Source: Takakia lepidozioides (taxonomy: Eukaryota; Streptophyta; Takakiopsida; Takakiales; Takakiaceae). Taken from it: 64,000 nucleotides of DNA. Position numbers and translations under genes: made by a program. Below the pieces are notes generated by a model, which did no database searches, was not told the DNA's origin, and worked only from the letters and a program-made list of their open reading frames with translations. The stretch is taken from assembly GCA_030704615.1 (NCBI GenBank), contig CM060733.1, forward strand, positions 17,856,001 through 17,920,000, written 5' to 3'. How positions within the stretch are numbered: position 1 is the first letter of the stretch; every line of letters begins with the position of its first letter. This document shows positions 23,388-32,942 of this stretch, one piece after another.

Positions 23388-24968
23388 CTATCCAATGCAA
23401 TGTGGACATAACCAATCCCCATCCGGAACCATCTCAAGAGGTGGAGTCAAGCATCCCATATGCCAACCTCTAGAGCATCGATCACACACCAGCATGGTGG
23501 CTGCCCCTCTAGCAGACCCACACAACATGCACCTCAAACCTGCAGATACCACTGCCAAGTTTGGGTCTATCCTGCCATCGACATTCGGAAGGTGACATGG
23601 CGCACAATTACGCACATGGTCCTTCCAAGTTATGCCATCCCGACCCTCCAAGACCAAGACGCCTGAAGGCAAGACCTCTCGAACCCTCAAAATAACACGT
23701 CCTGCAGTCACATCCAAGGTCGTAGGAGCAGTTTGCTGCAGATAGACATAGTCACCAGGGTTGAATCTCCAAACCCCAGGATGATAGCCCCCACCATGTA
23801 TGGTAGCATACCTCAACGTATCACGGTGTTGTGCAATGGCAAGGTTCTCGAAAGCCATGGGCATGACTTTCTTGAACAACTTTGCACGCTGCTCACATGC
23901 ACGTGCCCACACGTCCGGATCGTCAAGGTTAAGAACTGTAGCAGCTTCTCTGCGAATGGATGTAGGCAAATCCGGCTCTCGGCCAAAGAGAAGAAAGTAT
24001 GGTGAGAAGGAGGCAAGTGATGCTTGCTTGCTGAACCTGTAGCCCATGGCTAACCAGGGTAACTGAAGGTCCCAATCTCCTAGGTGTCCCTTCTGCAAGC
24101 CATACTTGCGCAAACCCCTCTTTACTGTCTGAACAACTCTCTCTGCCAAGCCATCGGCCTCAGGATGATCCCGAGAAGTGGTGCGGTGGTCTATCAAGGC
24201 CTTGTCACACAAAGCCTGAAACTCCCCCAAGAACTCTCTCCCTTGGTCCGTGAGTACCTCAGCTGGAGCACCGAATCGGCTAAGCACACAATCCAAGAAT
24301 GCATACGCAGCTCCCTCACTAGCCTTATCAGGCAATGGAACCAATTCAATCCACTTGGAGAAGTGCTCCACCATCACCAACACGTACTTGTTGTGGCGCA
24401 TGGTCAGTGGCAACGGCCCTGCGAAGTCAAGACTCCACCTGTAGCCCAATCCCATGATCGGAAGAGGGTGCAATTGTGGAGTAGGGGCGTTGAATGAAGC
24501 ACGCACCCTGTCACACACCATGCACCTAGCCACAAATTGTTGCACCTCTGTGTGCATACCATGCCACCAATACTGCCCCTGCAGTAGACTATGAGTGCGT
24601 CGCACCCCAAAATGCCCCAACTCCTCATGGGCATGCCGCACTAACCGTGCCCGCTGTGTTGGGTGAGGCACAATCCTCACTCGACCATCCTCCCACACTC
24701 GGAGCAGGTGTGTCACGTCCCACTTGAATCTCTTGGCTCGTTGTAGGATCCGATCCCTCTCCTTGGCAGTCACAGTGGCTGCAGTGTCTCCAGTGCGGAG
24801 GTAGTCCAACACAACTGAATCCTCATGTATATCTTTTGCGCCACCTTGCTCCTTGTTGGCCTCAGGGTCCTCAGACACTTGATCTACAGTCATCCCTATT
24901 GCAGGTCCAACCTGGCTTTCCACTGCCAAGATACACAGAAATGCAGATGTATGCCATCCGGGCACCAT
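23388..24968 (-). CDS. Retrotransposon integrase with C-terminal PHD finger
   Basis: The 526-codon frame is uninterrupted. It contains the zinc-binding HHCC region (HEELGHFGVRRTH, then C149 and C152). The DDE core has D181 (SLDFAG), D241 (LTDQGREF) and E276 (LAERVVQ) with the canonical 35-residue D-E spacing. A GPY/F-like C-terminal region follows. The last 50 residues form a PHD finger of C4HC3 pattern: C480, C483, C495, C498, H503, C506, C521 and C524, with the signature Trp two residues before C521. PHD fingers bind histone H3 tails. In chromoviruses the integrase tail usually carries a chromodomain, so a PHD finger here could steer integration to a histone mark; that role is inferred. The frame is continuous with the RNase H region upstream except for one TAG at 24990-24992. 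Confidence 0.95.
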   Translation of the reverse strand: MVPGWHTSAFLCILAVESQVGPAIGMTVDQVSEDPEANKEQGGAKDIHEDSVVLDYLRTGDTAATVTAKERDRILQRAKRFKWDVTHLLRVWEDGRVRIVPHPTQRARLVRHAHEELGHFGVRRTHSLLQGQYWWHGMHTEVQQFVARCMVCDRVRASFNAPTPQLHPLPIMGLGYRWSLDFAGPLPLTMRHNKYVLVMVEHFSKWIELVPLPDKASEGAAYAFLDCVLSRFGAPAEVLTDQGREFLGEFQALCDKALIDHRTTSRDHPEADGLAERVVQTVKRGLRKYGLQKGHLGDWDLQLPWLAMGYRFSKQASLASFSPYFLLFGREPDLPTSIRREAATVLNLDDPDVWARACEQRAKLFKKVMPMAFENLAIAQHRDTLRYATIHGGGYHPGVWRFNPGDYVYLQQTAPTTLDVTAGRVILRVREVLPSGVLVLEGRDGITWKDHVRNCAPCHLPNVDGRIDPNLAVVSAGLRCMLCGSARGAATMLVCDRCSRGWHMGCLTPPLEMVPDGDWLCPHCIG

Positions 24969-24989
24969 CTCCTTGTCCGTCTCACCATG

Positions 24990-26352
24990 CTACCGAGCTC
25001 CAGTGTCATCCTGCTGGCTCGTGCATGGATTGCGACTCAACCCATCTGCATTGCGATTGACCAAACCCGGTCGATGCACCACCTGAAAGTCATACTCTTG
25101 AAGGATGAGTGCCCACCGTGCAAGCTTCCCCGTAAGCTTGTCTGACTCCATCAACCACTTGAGTGGTTGGTGATCCGTGACAAAGGTGAAGAGATTGCCG
25201 TATAGATAGCACCTGAAGTGTGTCACGGCCCACACTGCAGCTAAGCATTCTCCCTCATATGAGCTATACTTAGACTCTGCAGCATTGTTCGAGCAGCTAG
25301 CATAAGCCACTACGAACTCTCTTCCCTCATCATCCACCTGTGTGAGCACCACTCCAAGCCCCAGCATGCTCCAATCTGTATGCAGCTGAAAATGACGCCC
25401 CCTGATAGGTCGTCTCAAGATGGGCGCCGAGGTCAACCTCGCCTTGAGCTCTTGAAAAACTTGTTCTTGTTCATCTTCCCACTGCCACTCCTGGTCCACC
25501 TTGGTCAACTTAGTTAGAGCCTTTGCAATGGCACTAAATCCCTTAACAAACCGTCTGTAATAGTTTGCTAACCCCATGAAAGCTCGAACTCGGCTCACAT
25601 CCGTGGGGCGTGAAACCTGTGCAATGGACTCTACCTTAGTCTGCTGTACCCCCAATCCTCCAGGATATATCATGTGACCCATCTGGTTGTGGAAAAACTT
25701 GCATTTTCCCGGATGTAACTTCAATCCGTGCGCCCTCAAGCACTCAAATACCCCCTGAAGGTGTCTCTCATGCTCCTCCACCGTAGCACTAAAGATGATG
25801 ATGTCATCTATGTAGCACCGAGCAAACTCCACCCCTGCTAGAATCCTGTCCATGACTCTTTGAAACTCAGCAGGAGCGTTTTTAAGCCCAAATGGTAAGA
25901 ACCGCCACTGGTATAGGCAATCCTTCCCGTGCTCATTGATCCCCCAGAATGCCGTCTTTTGCTTATCCGCCTCCTTGATCGGCAACTGGTGATATCCGGA
26001 TCGTAAATCCAACGTGCTAAGACCTTGGAATGCCCAATGGCATCAAAGATCTCCTCTGGTGTCGGCATGGCATACCTATCGGACTTGGTCTGACGATTTA
26101 CAGGCCGTAATCACCGCACATACGTCTCTCCGTCCAATTGCCATAGACATCCTTCTTGGCTGACATCACTGTGGCTGAAGCATACTCTCCACCAGAGAGC
26201 TTCACCAAACCTGCCTCCCAGAGATCTTGAGTCCTCATCTGAATCAAAGACCTCTCCATGTCACTGTATCTATAGGGTCTCCGAAAGATTGGCGTGTCAG
26301 TGGCCAACTCAATACGGATCTCTTGACCCTTCAGTGCTCCCAAGTCCTTCAA
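24990..26352 (-). pseudogene. Reverse transcriptase and RNase H of the gypsy element, frameshifted
   Basis: The N-terminal RT part is 26352-26098 (PIFRRPYRYSDMERSLIQ, then VSAKKD-like and RMCGDY). The frame is lost near 26100-26108 by an apparent one-base deletion, continues in another frame through MPTPEEIFDAIG, and shifts again near 26011-26024. The main frame 26012-24990 holds DLRSGYHQLPIKE, FGLKNAPAEFQRVMD and the catalytic YIDD (residues 67-70), then LHPGKCKFF and the RNase H domain (FQLHTDWS, TDHQPLKWL). RT copies element RNA into DNA, and RNase H degrades the RNA strand. The frame ends at TAG 24990-24992 and then continues in the same frame into integrase, so this TAG probably replaced CAG in a single pol polyprotein. 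Confidence 0.92.
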
Positions 26353-26511
26353 ACTGAAGGCAAAGCAATTCCTGTAAGCCCTCAGGAACCGCCGTATACG
26401 TTGTCTCTCTCCTCCGGTGACAATGGGTCCAATGTCAGGCTCCCAATTGTCCTCCGTAACTGCAACCTTAAGTCCAGTGGGCTTAGAGGTAGAGGACGCG
26501 TCCCGTGGTTG

Positions 26512-27810
26512 CTATGCTGCAACCTCTTGAGCAGTATTCCCTTCCTGCTCAGTCAATGACAAGGCCTCATCCTGCCCCATCATCTCATCATTGAGAACCT
26601 CCTCATCCCGAGAAGAATCCCCAACCTCATCCATCACAGCTGCCTTGGCTGCCAACTCTCTCTGAACCTCGAGCACCTCCCACGTGTGCCATGGATGTCT
26701 ACACCCCGTGGTCCTCACCGGCTCGCCCCCACTCGCTGCCTGTACCGTCTCGGTAGGCAGAGAGACCGTCAAGGGAAGTGCACTCCGTACTCTACGTTGC
26801 TCAGCCATAGCCAAGCTGATAATCCAGGTCAAGCAATTGAGATCCATTGCTTGCCCCAACACCTGACGACATGATGCCTCAGAAAGAGAAGGCACCGCCG
26901 TGGTCCCAGTGGAAAACCCCATAGCCCGCTCTCGCTCGTCGGCATTAGGCTCCACTAACTGCTGCAACTGAGCATCCCACAGGAGGCCAGGTCCACCATC
27001 CCGAAAAGCATGGGATCCTGGGAAGCTGAGCAGTGTAGGTAATGCTGCTCGTGGTTGACCCACCTTGTTGACCACTACCAAAGGCGAACGGTCATCGTGT
27101 CTCACACGTTGAGACTGCCTTCCTGTGTCCAAAATGCCATCCACGGTGAGGTGTGCTGGCCGCTGCACCCCATCAAATGCACGCTTGAACAGTGCGGGTG
27201 GCATCAAGTTAGTCCACCAAAGCCGTGGACGATGAGCCCGTGACCCCACTGCAGCTGCATCCAGCAACACTGCTGACCCAAGCCACGACCGGACTTGATG
27301 CACATTGGCCATCACCCTGGCCCAAGAATCACCCATCAGTGGCACATTCTCCAAGATGTATGCTGGAGATACAGCTTGATGAAGCTGCAAGTGGTGCAAA
27401 ACCCGCACCATCTCCCAAAACAGACCCGTCCTCGAGTCTCGCAATCCATTGCCATGCCTGGCTGATGAATGCCCTTGGCAGGGCCAACCTGCCACTACCA
27501 GATCAATGGAGCCAACCTACTTCAAATCCGGCATCCCCAGCAATGAAATGTCTGCTGGCAAGGCTTGTTGGTATCCACGAACTGCAGACACTGGCAACAA
27601 AGCAGGGTACTGCTGTACCAACTAAGCAACATGGCGCAGTGAGACCCGTCGTGCAGTCTCATCCCTCTCCACATACAGGTAACGCCTTACCCGCACACCT
27701 GCCTGTAGCACAGCAGCCAATCCGGTGCTAATCCCGCCAAACAAGTCCAGAAGGCAAATACCTTCATCCGGATACTGCCACACAATAGGTGTGGTATCCA
27801 ATGGTGACAA
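26512..27810 (-). pseudogene. Cytosine-5 DNA methyltransferase domain embedded in gypsy pol (DNMT3-like)
   Basis: The domain lies between protease and RT in one frame. Motif I is LLDLFGGISTG (about 27753-27721), followed by YVERD. Motif IV is GWPCQGHSS with the catalytic Cys codon at 27480-27478. Motif VI is LENVP (E49 codon starts 27351), and motif VIII is RPRLWW (about 27231). The C-terminal ERERAMGFSTGTT and LGQAMDLN (26931-26835) correspond to motifs IX-X. The enzyme family transfers methyl groups from S-adenosylmethionine to cytosine C5. Motifs are in canonical order I to X, so this is not a DRM, whose motifs are permuted. The GLFWE...L and E-ERAMGF features resemble DNMT3. TAG stops at 27622-27624 and 27517-27519 interrupt the domain between motifs I and IV, and TAG 26512-26514 ends it before RT. 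An acidic linker (26760-26512) joins it to RT. Confidence 0.92.
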
Positions 27811-27873
27811 CTGAGGTGGTCTTGGTGCAATACCCGCACTCTCCTCCTCTCCTGACGGTACAAAAGCCTCTAC

Positions 27874-28188
27874 CTAGGCTTGTTGCACCCGTCGATCAGC
27901 AACCTGCCGCAAATCCTTGCTCGTACCCCACAATGGAGTGTGAGCAACCATGGCAGACAACTCCGCCATATCATGCATGTCATCCTGCTCTGCTGGAGAT
28001 GGCACATCCTCTGCATGGGCATTGTCTTCCAGCAACTCTCCAGGCCAACTAACTGCAGCTGTAAAGGCGGCTAGTATTGGCATCTTGCCCCGTTGGGCAG
28101 CCGCAATACCCCCAATGATTGTCACAGGGAGCTGTGCACGACGACCATCCCCTGACTGCCAGGCCTGTAGAATGCTGACTCCTCCCAA
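27874..28188 (-). pseudogene. Pol linker between protease and methyltransferase
   Basis: This frame runs without interruption and is in the same frame as the methyltransferase segment downstream, separated from it only by a TAG at 27874-27876. It has no recognised domain; it is rich in Ala, Asp and Glu (contains DVPSPAEQDDMHDMAEL). Its N-terminal end overlaps the protease frame at 28122-28188, so one frameshift is needed to join them. Confidence 0.6.
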
Positions 28189-28528
28189 AAGTCCAGGGTG
28201 AAGCCCATGGGGTATAACACTGCCCCACCAACGAGGACATCGTAAGAGACCGCGTCTGTCACAATGGCCTTGGCTCGCATTACTGAGCCATCGATAGGAT
28301 GATCCGGCTGTAGTCTAATGACCAACTGATGCCGTGTCATGCCCCGAGCCTGCTCTGATCCTCCAGAGATCTGTATATGGAAAGACAAGGCTCCATATCC
28401 ACCTCAATGAGGCCCAAAACCTGCAATAGCAGTTCTGCCCAACATAGTGGCTGAGCTCCCGAGTCCAACAAGACCCGCAGTGGAGGGTTGGTTACGTTCT
28501 GCTGCCGGTCCCTCAGAGAAAATGCCAT
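28122..28528 (-). pseudogene. Retropepsin-like aspartic protease of the gypsy element, frameshifted
   Basis: The frame 28528-28337 contains LRVLLDSGAQPLCW, with the catalytic D-S-G-A of retroviral-type proteases. The rest of the fold continues in a different frame (28388-28122), with VSYDVLVGGAVLYPMG, the usual D-x-I/V-L-G strand before the hydrophobic loop. The frame change lies near 28340-28390. This enzyme would release Gag, methyltransferase, RT and integrase from the polyprotein. 28529-29148 separates it from Gag and shows no intact frame. Confidence 0.75.
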
Positions 28529-29148
28529 ACTGGTTGTCTAACAAGACAACTCCAGGTGTCACCATGGCGCGCTCAAAGGCTTGGCCTAGCTGGCAGCTCC
28601 GTCACCTGGCAGCTTACAGCTTGAAAGGGGCGCAGCATTGGCAGGTCTTGACCTCAAATCCGAGGATCCCTCTGCCACTACACATCCACTAACTCCGCAG
28701 AGATGAAGTGACCTCCCCACTCTCAAAGAGTGTTGCTGCTAGTATGAACACTGCAGCTGGGTCTTACCCCGGCGTCGCAATAATGTTGCCGAGAAACAGT
28801 GAGGCTTGACACACAGAGGGGGCTGCCCCCAATAACACACTGGCTGCACTAGTTTGGTATAGCATGTGTCAGTGCTGCACGGGTAGCTCTCCCCAATGGC
28901 ATAGTAACCTCCACCTCGGTAACTGTCGGGCGAGAACTAGGTGCCCATGAATGGCGTCGACACTGTCTCCGCCAATGTAAATGACTGAGGAAAGGCCTCG
29001 CCGACGGCTTGCACTCCCCACGCTATGGATCCAATTCCACCTGTGCACCTCGTGGCTCAGGAACTCGTGATGCTCCTCGAGTCACGGCTTGCAGCAGACT
29101 CCACCTGCTCTAGTGGTAGTGCTGCTCCGCACATGAATCCCATGCCTC
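28529..29148 (-). other. Gag-protease spacer of the gypsy element
   Basis: Short interrupted frames only. A stretch near 28480-28600 may be the degraded N-terminal extension of the protease. No separate gene or structural motif was recognised. Confidence 0.4.
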
Positions 29149-30711
29149 CTATATCTCCTCCTCAGGAATAGGAGGTGGACCATCACGCCTGGGAGTCGGT
29201 ACCGCCTGAGCTGTAGCCATGGCAGCGAGCCTCTGCTCTAGCTGCTGAAGCCGGTTGGCCATGCCTTGGTGAACACCCTGACCTCCGCGTCCTTGGCCAT
29301 GTTGAGCTTGCCCTTGGCCTGCACCTCGTGCCCGACCACCTCGTCCTCTCTGGGCTGGTCCACCTCGCCCCCGGCCACCATTGTTCCCTTGGAACTGGCC
29401 TGGGCGCAACTCAGGATGCAAGTCATAACACTGGGCATCTCCATGCCCATACTTGCCACAATGCCCACACTGCAACTGTGCAGGCTGTACTTGTGCCGAC
29501 CTTCTGCCACTCTCTGGGCAATCTCTTTTGACATGGGGTCCTCCACATGTCCAACATATCACCCCTGGTTGCTGTTGGCCTGCAAAAGATGCCACGGGCC
29601 TCTGCACCTGAGGTCCCCTGTAAGCTCCATGGAACTTGGGTTGGGAAACCTTGCCCCCCTGACCACGCTGTTGGGTAGTCCCTTGTGCCTGTGGGCTGGT
29701 TGTTGCGCCTCGTGCAGGCATGTCCTTGCCAGATCCAATGGTAACAACTCGCTCCTCCACCATGTTGAGCTCAATCCGCTCAGCCAGCAGAAACACATCT
29801 GCTAATGTGGGTTGGGCTGCTTGTAACAGGGTTGCATCTCGCACCCTTCTCTTGAGCTCCTTGTCCAGAATTCCATACCAAAACTGGATTGCCTGAGCTT
29901 CAGTAACCCCTTGGGTCACACTTATCAAGCGCCTCATACGAGTGTACGCCTCTCGCAGGCTCTCACTGGGTTTGCGCTGGAAGTCTTGCAAACTTCGCAG
30001 CTTCTCTGTCCGTACACCTTGGTAGTTCCTCCGCAACTCCTGGAAGAACTCCACCACCGGGTTGAATCTAGGCACATGTGTTGTAGTCGTGGCAGGAGGA
30101 GTAGTAGCACCTTTTGAACTGGTACCACCTGCAGAAGTACCGGCACTACTTGCTCCACTACTAGTGCTGGCAGTGGGAGATATTGGTACTGATGCAGCTA
30201 CTGGTCGCGTCGTGCCTCGAGTAATGGAGACGTAGTTAGGTGACCAATACATCCTCCACTCCTCAATTTCTGCTTCATGTCCTCGCCTGAACTCGTGGTA
30301 ATCGTCCATAGGCGGGCCTTCTAAATGCTGGAACATTTCCTTCCACGCCATGAATGGGGTGAATAGCTGTGGATTGCGCATCTGCTGCAAATCACACCAA
30401 CTGTCGAACTCCTGGATAAAGTCATCCAACTCGATTGTGCCCACAGCTCCAAAGTACCTACGAGGCCCCTTGGTAGCTCCATACATCTCCTCCATGTCGT
30501 CCCACAACAATGGCGAATGAAACTGCACACCTGTTGATGAAGCCTCCGAGTCTGTGTCTGACTCTATAGTAGTTGAGGGTGGCGGTGAAGGTGGTCTGAA
30601 CCGAATACCTCGTCTTGTGAACCCACTCTCACTGTTACTACCTGTAGCCGTACTCCTCTCAAAACCCTTGGGTAACTCCGTGATGACACTCACAATGTGC
30701 ACCTCCTCCAC
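29149..30711 (-). CDS. Gag polyprotein with two CCHC zinc knuckles
   Basis: The open frame of 520 codons contains a retrotransposon Gag domain around residues 215-320 (FNPVVEFFQELRRNY, FQRKPSESLREAYTRMRRL, IQFWYGILDKELKRRV). A Gln/Gly-rich region follows, then two zinc knuckles: CWTCGGPHVKRDC (386-398, one residue shorter than the classical spacing) and CGHCGKYGHGDAQC (415-428, classical CX2CX4HX4C). The C-terminus is rich in RGRGG, typical of RNA binding. Gag packages element RNA into particles. The frame opens at a GTG codon after an upstream stop and has no ATG near its N-terminus, so the true start was mutated or lies in a spliced leader. Confidence 0.9.
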   Translation of the reverse strand: MEEVHIVSVITELPKGFERSTATGSNSESGFTRRGIRFRPPSPPPSTTIESDTDSEASSTGVQFHSPLLWDDMEEMYGATKGPRRYFGAVGTIELDDFIQEFDSWCDLQQMRNPQLFTPFMAWKEMFQHLEGPPMDDYHEFRRGHEAEIEEWRMYWSPNYVSITRGTTRPVAASVPISPTASTSSGASSAGTSAGGTSSKGATTPPATTTTHVPRFNPVVEFFQELRRNYQGVRTEKLRSLQDFQRKPSESLREAYTRMRRLISVTQGVTEAQAIQFWYGILDKELKRRVRDATLLQAAQPTLADVFLLAERIELNMVEERVVTIGSGKDMPARGATTSPQAQGTTQQRGQGGKVSQPKFHGAYRGPQVQRPVASFAGQQQPGVICWTCGGPHVKRDCPESGRRSAQVQPAQLQCGHCGKYGHGDAQCYDLHPELRPGQFQGNNGGRGRGGPAQRGRGGRARGAGQGQAQHGQGRGGQGVHQGMANRLQQLEQRLAAMATAQAVPTPRRDGPPPIPEEEI

Positions 30712-32588
30712 GTCACACTATAAGGCTCTAGTATTAATCTAATAGTGACACGGGTGGGCACCTGTTGCAGTCTAGATCAAAAGATTTTTTTTATTTTATT
30801 TTTTTAACACCCAAACGTTCTCGTCATTACAACCTGTTCCCAGGTTATCTACGAGTTCCCGAGGCCATTCCCCGACTATGCTGACTCCGGGAGCAACAAA
30901 GACGAAGGCTCTGCTCAGTTGAGCCCAATAGAAGGGGACGAAGAAGTCAGCGACATGCACATCTCTGACGAGCAATACTTCGCTGACGACCAGGCACTCC
31001 AAACCAAGTCCGCACGAGACCAGATAGTGACCACCAATGATCGCCCCAGGAAATGCAATCATACAAGACCGAGTTTTCTCCCCAGCGGACAAGCGGGTGT
31101 AGGTCAGCCGAGTCTTGTGGTAAGGTGAAGAGGATGCTAGGTGCATGAAGAGCTGGGTCCGATCAGCTGGCTAAGATTTGCGTTACAGATGAGATATAAA
31201 CCTCTTGAGTAGCTCAGGATGGTGGAGTTGGGTCTGGCATCGACTCGTTATGATTCATCTTCTGGCCATGGTTGGTCTCGATTTAACATGCGCAATACAT
31301 CTCCAGTATCATATTCTTGTCTTTTCGAGTCCTGGCAACCTCCCGGCTCAGCAGGTTCTTGCAAGTGCGTCAAAAGTCGGGTTTCTTCCAGTGCGTGTGC
31401 TCATTATCTTGCGCGGGTTGATGATGGGTTTCGTGCACCGGTCAAGCATGTCCCTCCCTATGCTTCATTCTTTCTCTTTTCGCAGGTTACAACTATATCT
31501 CCCTTTAATCCTCTCGCACGGTTGGGCAGAGAGTTGAGGCAGCTTCTTCTTCAAGAAATGTTATCTCAATCACAATTTGGGTCGTTGGACAGAGTATCCG
31601 AGTTGGCTTGTACATCTTTGAAGCCTTCCTCCTCTTCACAGGCCGCTTCAAGTGCTCTCTGTTTGCAGCACCTTCTTCCTATCTCTAAATCTCTCCCTCA
31701 GTCTAAAGAAACAGGATGCCCACAAGTAACCTATCGCATGCGACTTTCTGCTTAAAGCAAGATGGGTTGCATTCCTCCTGTTTGCTGGTGTCGTGGCCAC
31801 TTTCATGTGGAAGAGGGTTCCCCGTGCCCTGTCAAATCCTACCACCTTCTATCAAACCGACACCCGAAGTAGAAAGCAATCAAGTAGATTGGTTCCCACA
31901 TTGCCATCCGCATATTTTGTGCATGGCGATTCGGTGAGGCTAGACATTTCCTTGCTGAGCGAGGAAAAATAAGGGCGGAGAACTGCTCATGTCAAAAGGT
32001 CAAAGCCAAAGAGTTGAAACATTGTGCGAAGGGGGACTGCAGCTGGATGCTCTGGAACCCATCGCCAGCACTCTTTGCGAGGAGTCCATCCGTCACCATC
32101 CTCAAGAAGATCAACCTGGGCCACTCGAGAGTATTGAGAGTTCTTGAGGTAAATAGAGCTACCACACCTGGTAGCCAGGACATTGAAGCTACTATGATCG
32201 TTTAAAAAGTGGCTTGACACAAACCACGGCGTTTCTGCTGCCCTCTCCCACTTCAGCGCAACATTCAGCGTCCAGAGAGTGAAGTCCCTCTTTCCATAAA
32301 GGTAGACCTCCACGGTAAAGAGGATGAAATGCCCGCCACTTTCTATCAGCTTTCTGTCTTCGCATATGACTCCTATCCCAAAGTGCAGGCCTGTCGTGCG
32401 GACCTCAATCCAGACCTCTTGGTTTTCAAACTCACGAGCAGAGACGACAACTAAATCTGCGCGCACAGCCCATGGAAACAGCAGGGCCAGATGGACTCCC
32501 GCCCCAAGATATATATTATAATAATGCTAAAACAAACATTGTATCTAGCTTAGCACCAGCACACTAGATAACGCTCATCTCTCTCGAG
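30712..32588 (-). other. 1.9-kb leader of the gypsy element with a possible captured F-box-protein fragment
   Basis: This lies between the right terminal repeat and Gag. A minus-strand frame at 32466-31987 (159 codons, no ATG) contains DFTLWTLNVALKW, ETPWFVSSHFL, CGSSIYLKN and CWRWVPEHP. The pattern resembles the C-terminal half of plant F-box/kelch-type proteins found in moss-like families. A second minus frame (31146-30796) could be related. Just upstream of Gag, AATACTAGAGCC partly resembles an initiator-Met tRNA primer-binding site, but its position far from terminal repeat B makes that doubtful. The plus-strand frame 31219-31755 has no recognisable domain. Confidence 0.4.
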
Positions 32589-32942
32589 TGATAAGAAAAG
32601 CTAAGAACACACTCTTAACACAAGAAACATGAAATCCATCTCATCATCACTCTTTCAGATAATAGTCGAGCCAGGGGCACCCCAAGCTATGGGGACTCCA
32701 CCCCACAACAACCTATCCTCCCATCATAAGTACACTCAGTTCTAGACGATGAAGGAGCTCGGTCGCGCAGGCTCAACTCGAGAGAGATGAGCTGCGCGAC
32801 TGCCGCTCTCGTGAAGATAAGACGGTTCAGGTGTCAAACTAAACTTGACACCTGATTTAACACTTGACCTAAATCCAAGTGTTAAATACAAATAACTAGC
32901 TTTATTCTAGTTGTTTTCACACTGTGCTTATTTAACTTGACA
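32589..32942 (-). repeat. Terminal repeat B, right (5') copy, 354 bp
   Basis: It runs from TGATAAG to CTTGACA and abuts the target-site TCTT at 32943. It differs from the left copy by a 16-bp block around 32755-32770 that supplies one arm of a hairpin (GTCGCGCAG 32762-32770 with CTGCGCGAC 32792-32800). It also contains inverted repeats 32828-32837/32845-32854 and 32855-32866/32876-32887. Confidence 0.88.

Larger units (their letters stand above)
22617..32942 (-). mobile_element. Ty3/gypsy-type retrotransposon encoding a DNA methyltransferase and a PHD-finger integrase
   Basis: A 10,326-bp insertion is flanked by TCTT at 22613-22616 and 32943-32946. Removing it together with one TCTT rejoins the LINE RT frame (LPVEL then FKALWAVIE). 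Read on the minus strand the order is right terminal repeat, a 1.9-kb leader, Gag, protease, cytosine methyltransferase, RT/RNase H, integrase with PHD finger, left terminal repeats. RT before integrase places it in Ty3/gypsy. The two copies of the main terminal repeat differ by about four substitutions and one 16-bp indel, so insertion was fairly recent, although pol has five TAG stops and some frameshifts. The outermost left end is a different 86-bp sequence from the right end, so the terminal structure is composite. Confidence 0.9.

Noticed and set aside
24990-27876. TAG as a reassigned Gln codon, as in some ulvophyte algae
   Set aside because: Those codes also reassign TAA, yet the stress protein gene ends in TAA at a sensible position. 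The host genes look streptophyte, and frameshifts in the same element favour decay.
30720-30740. Primer-binding site for initiator Met tRNA just upstream of Gag
   Set aside because: The match (AATACTAGAGCC) is imperfect and lies about 1.85 kb from the terminal repeat, so it cannot be the PBS of an LTR ending at 32589 without assuming another structure.
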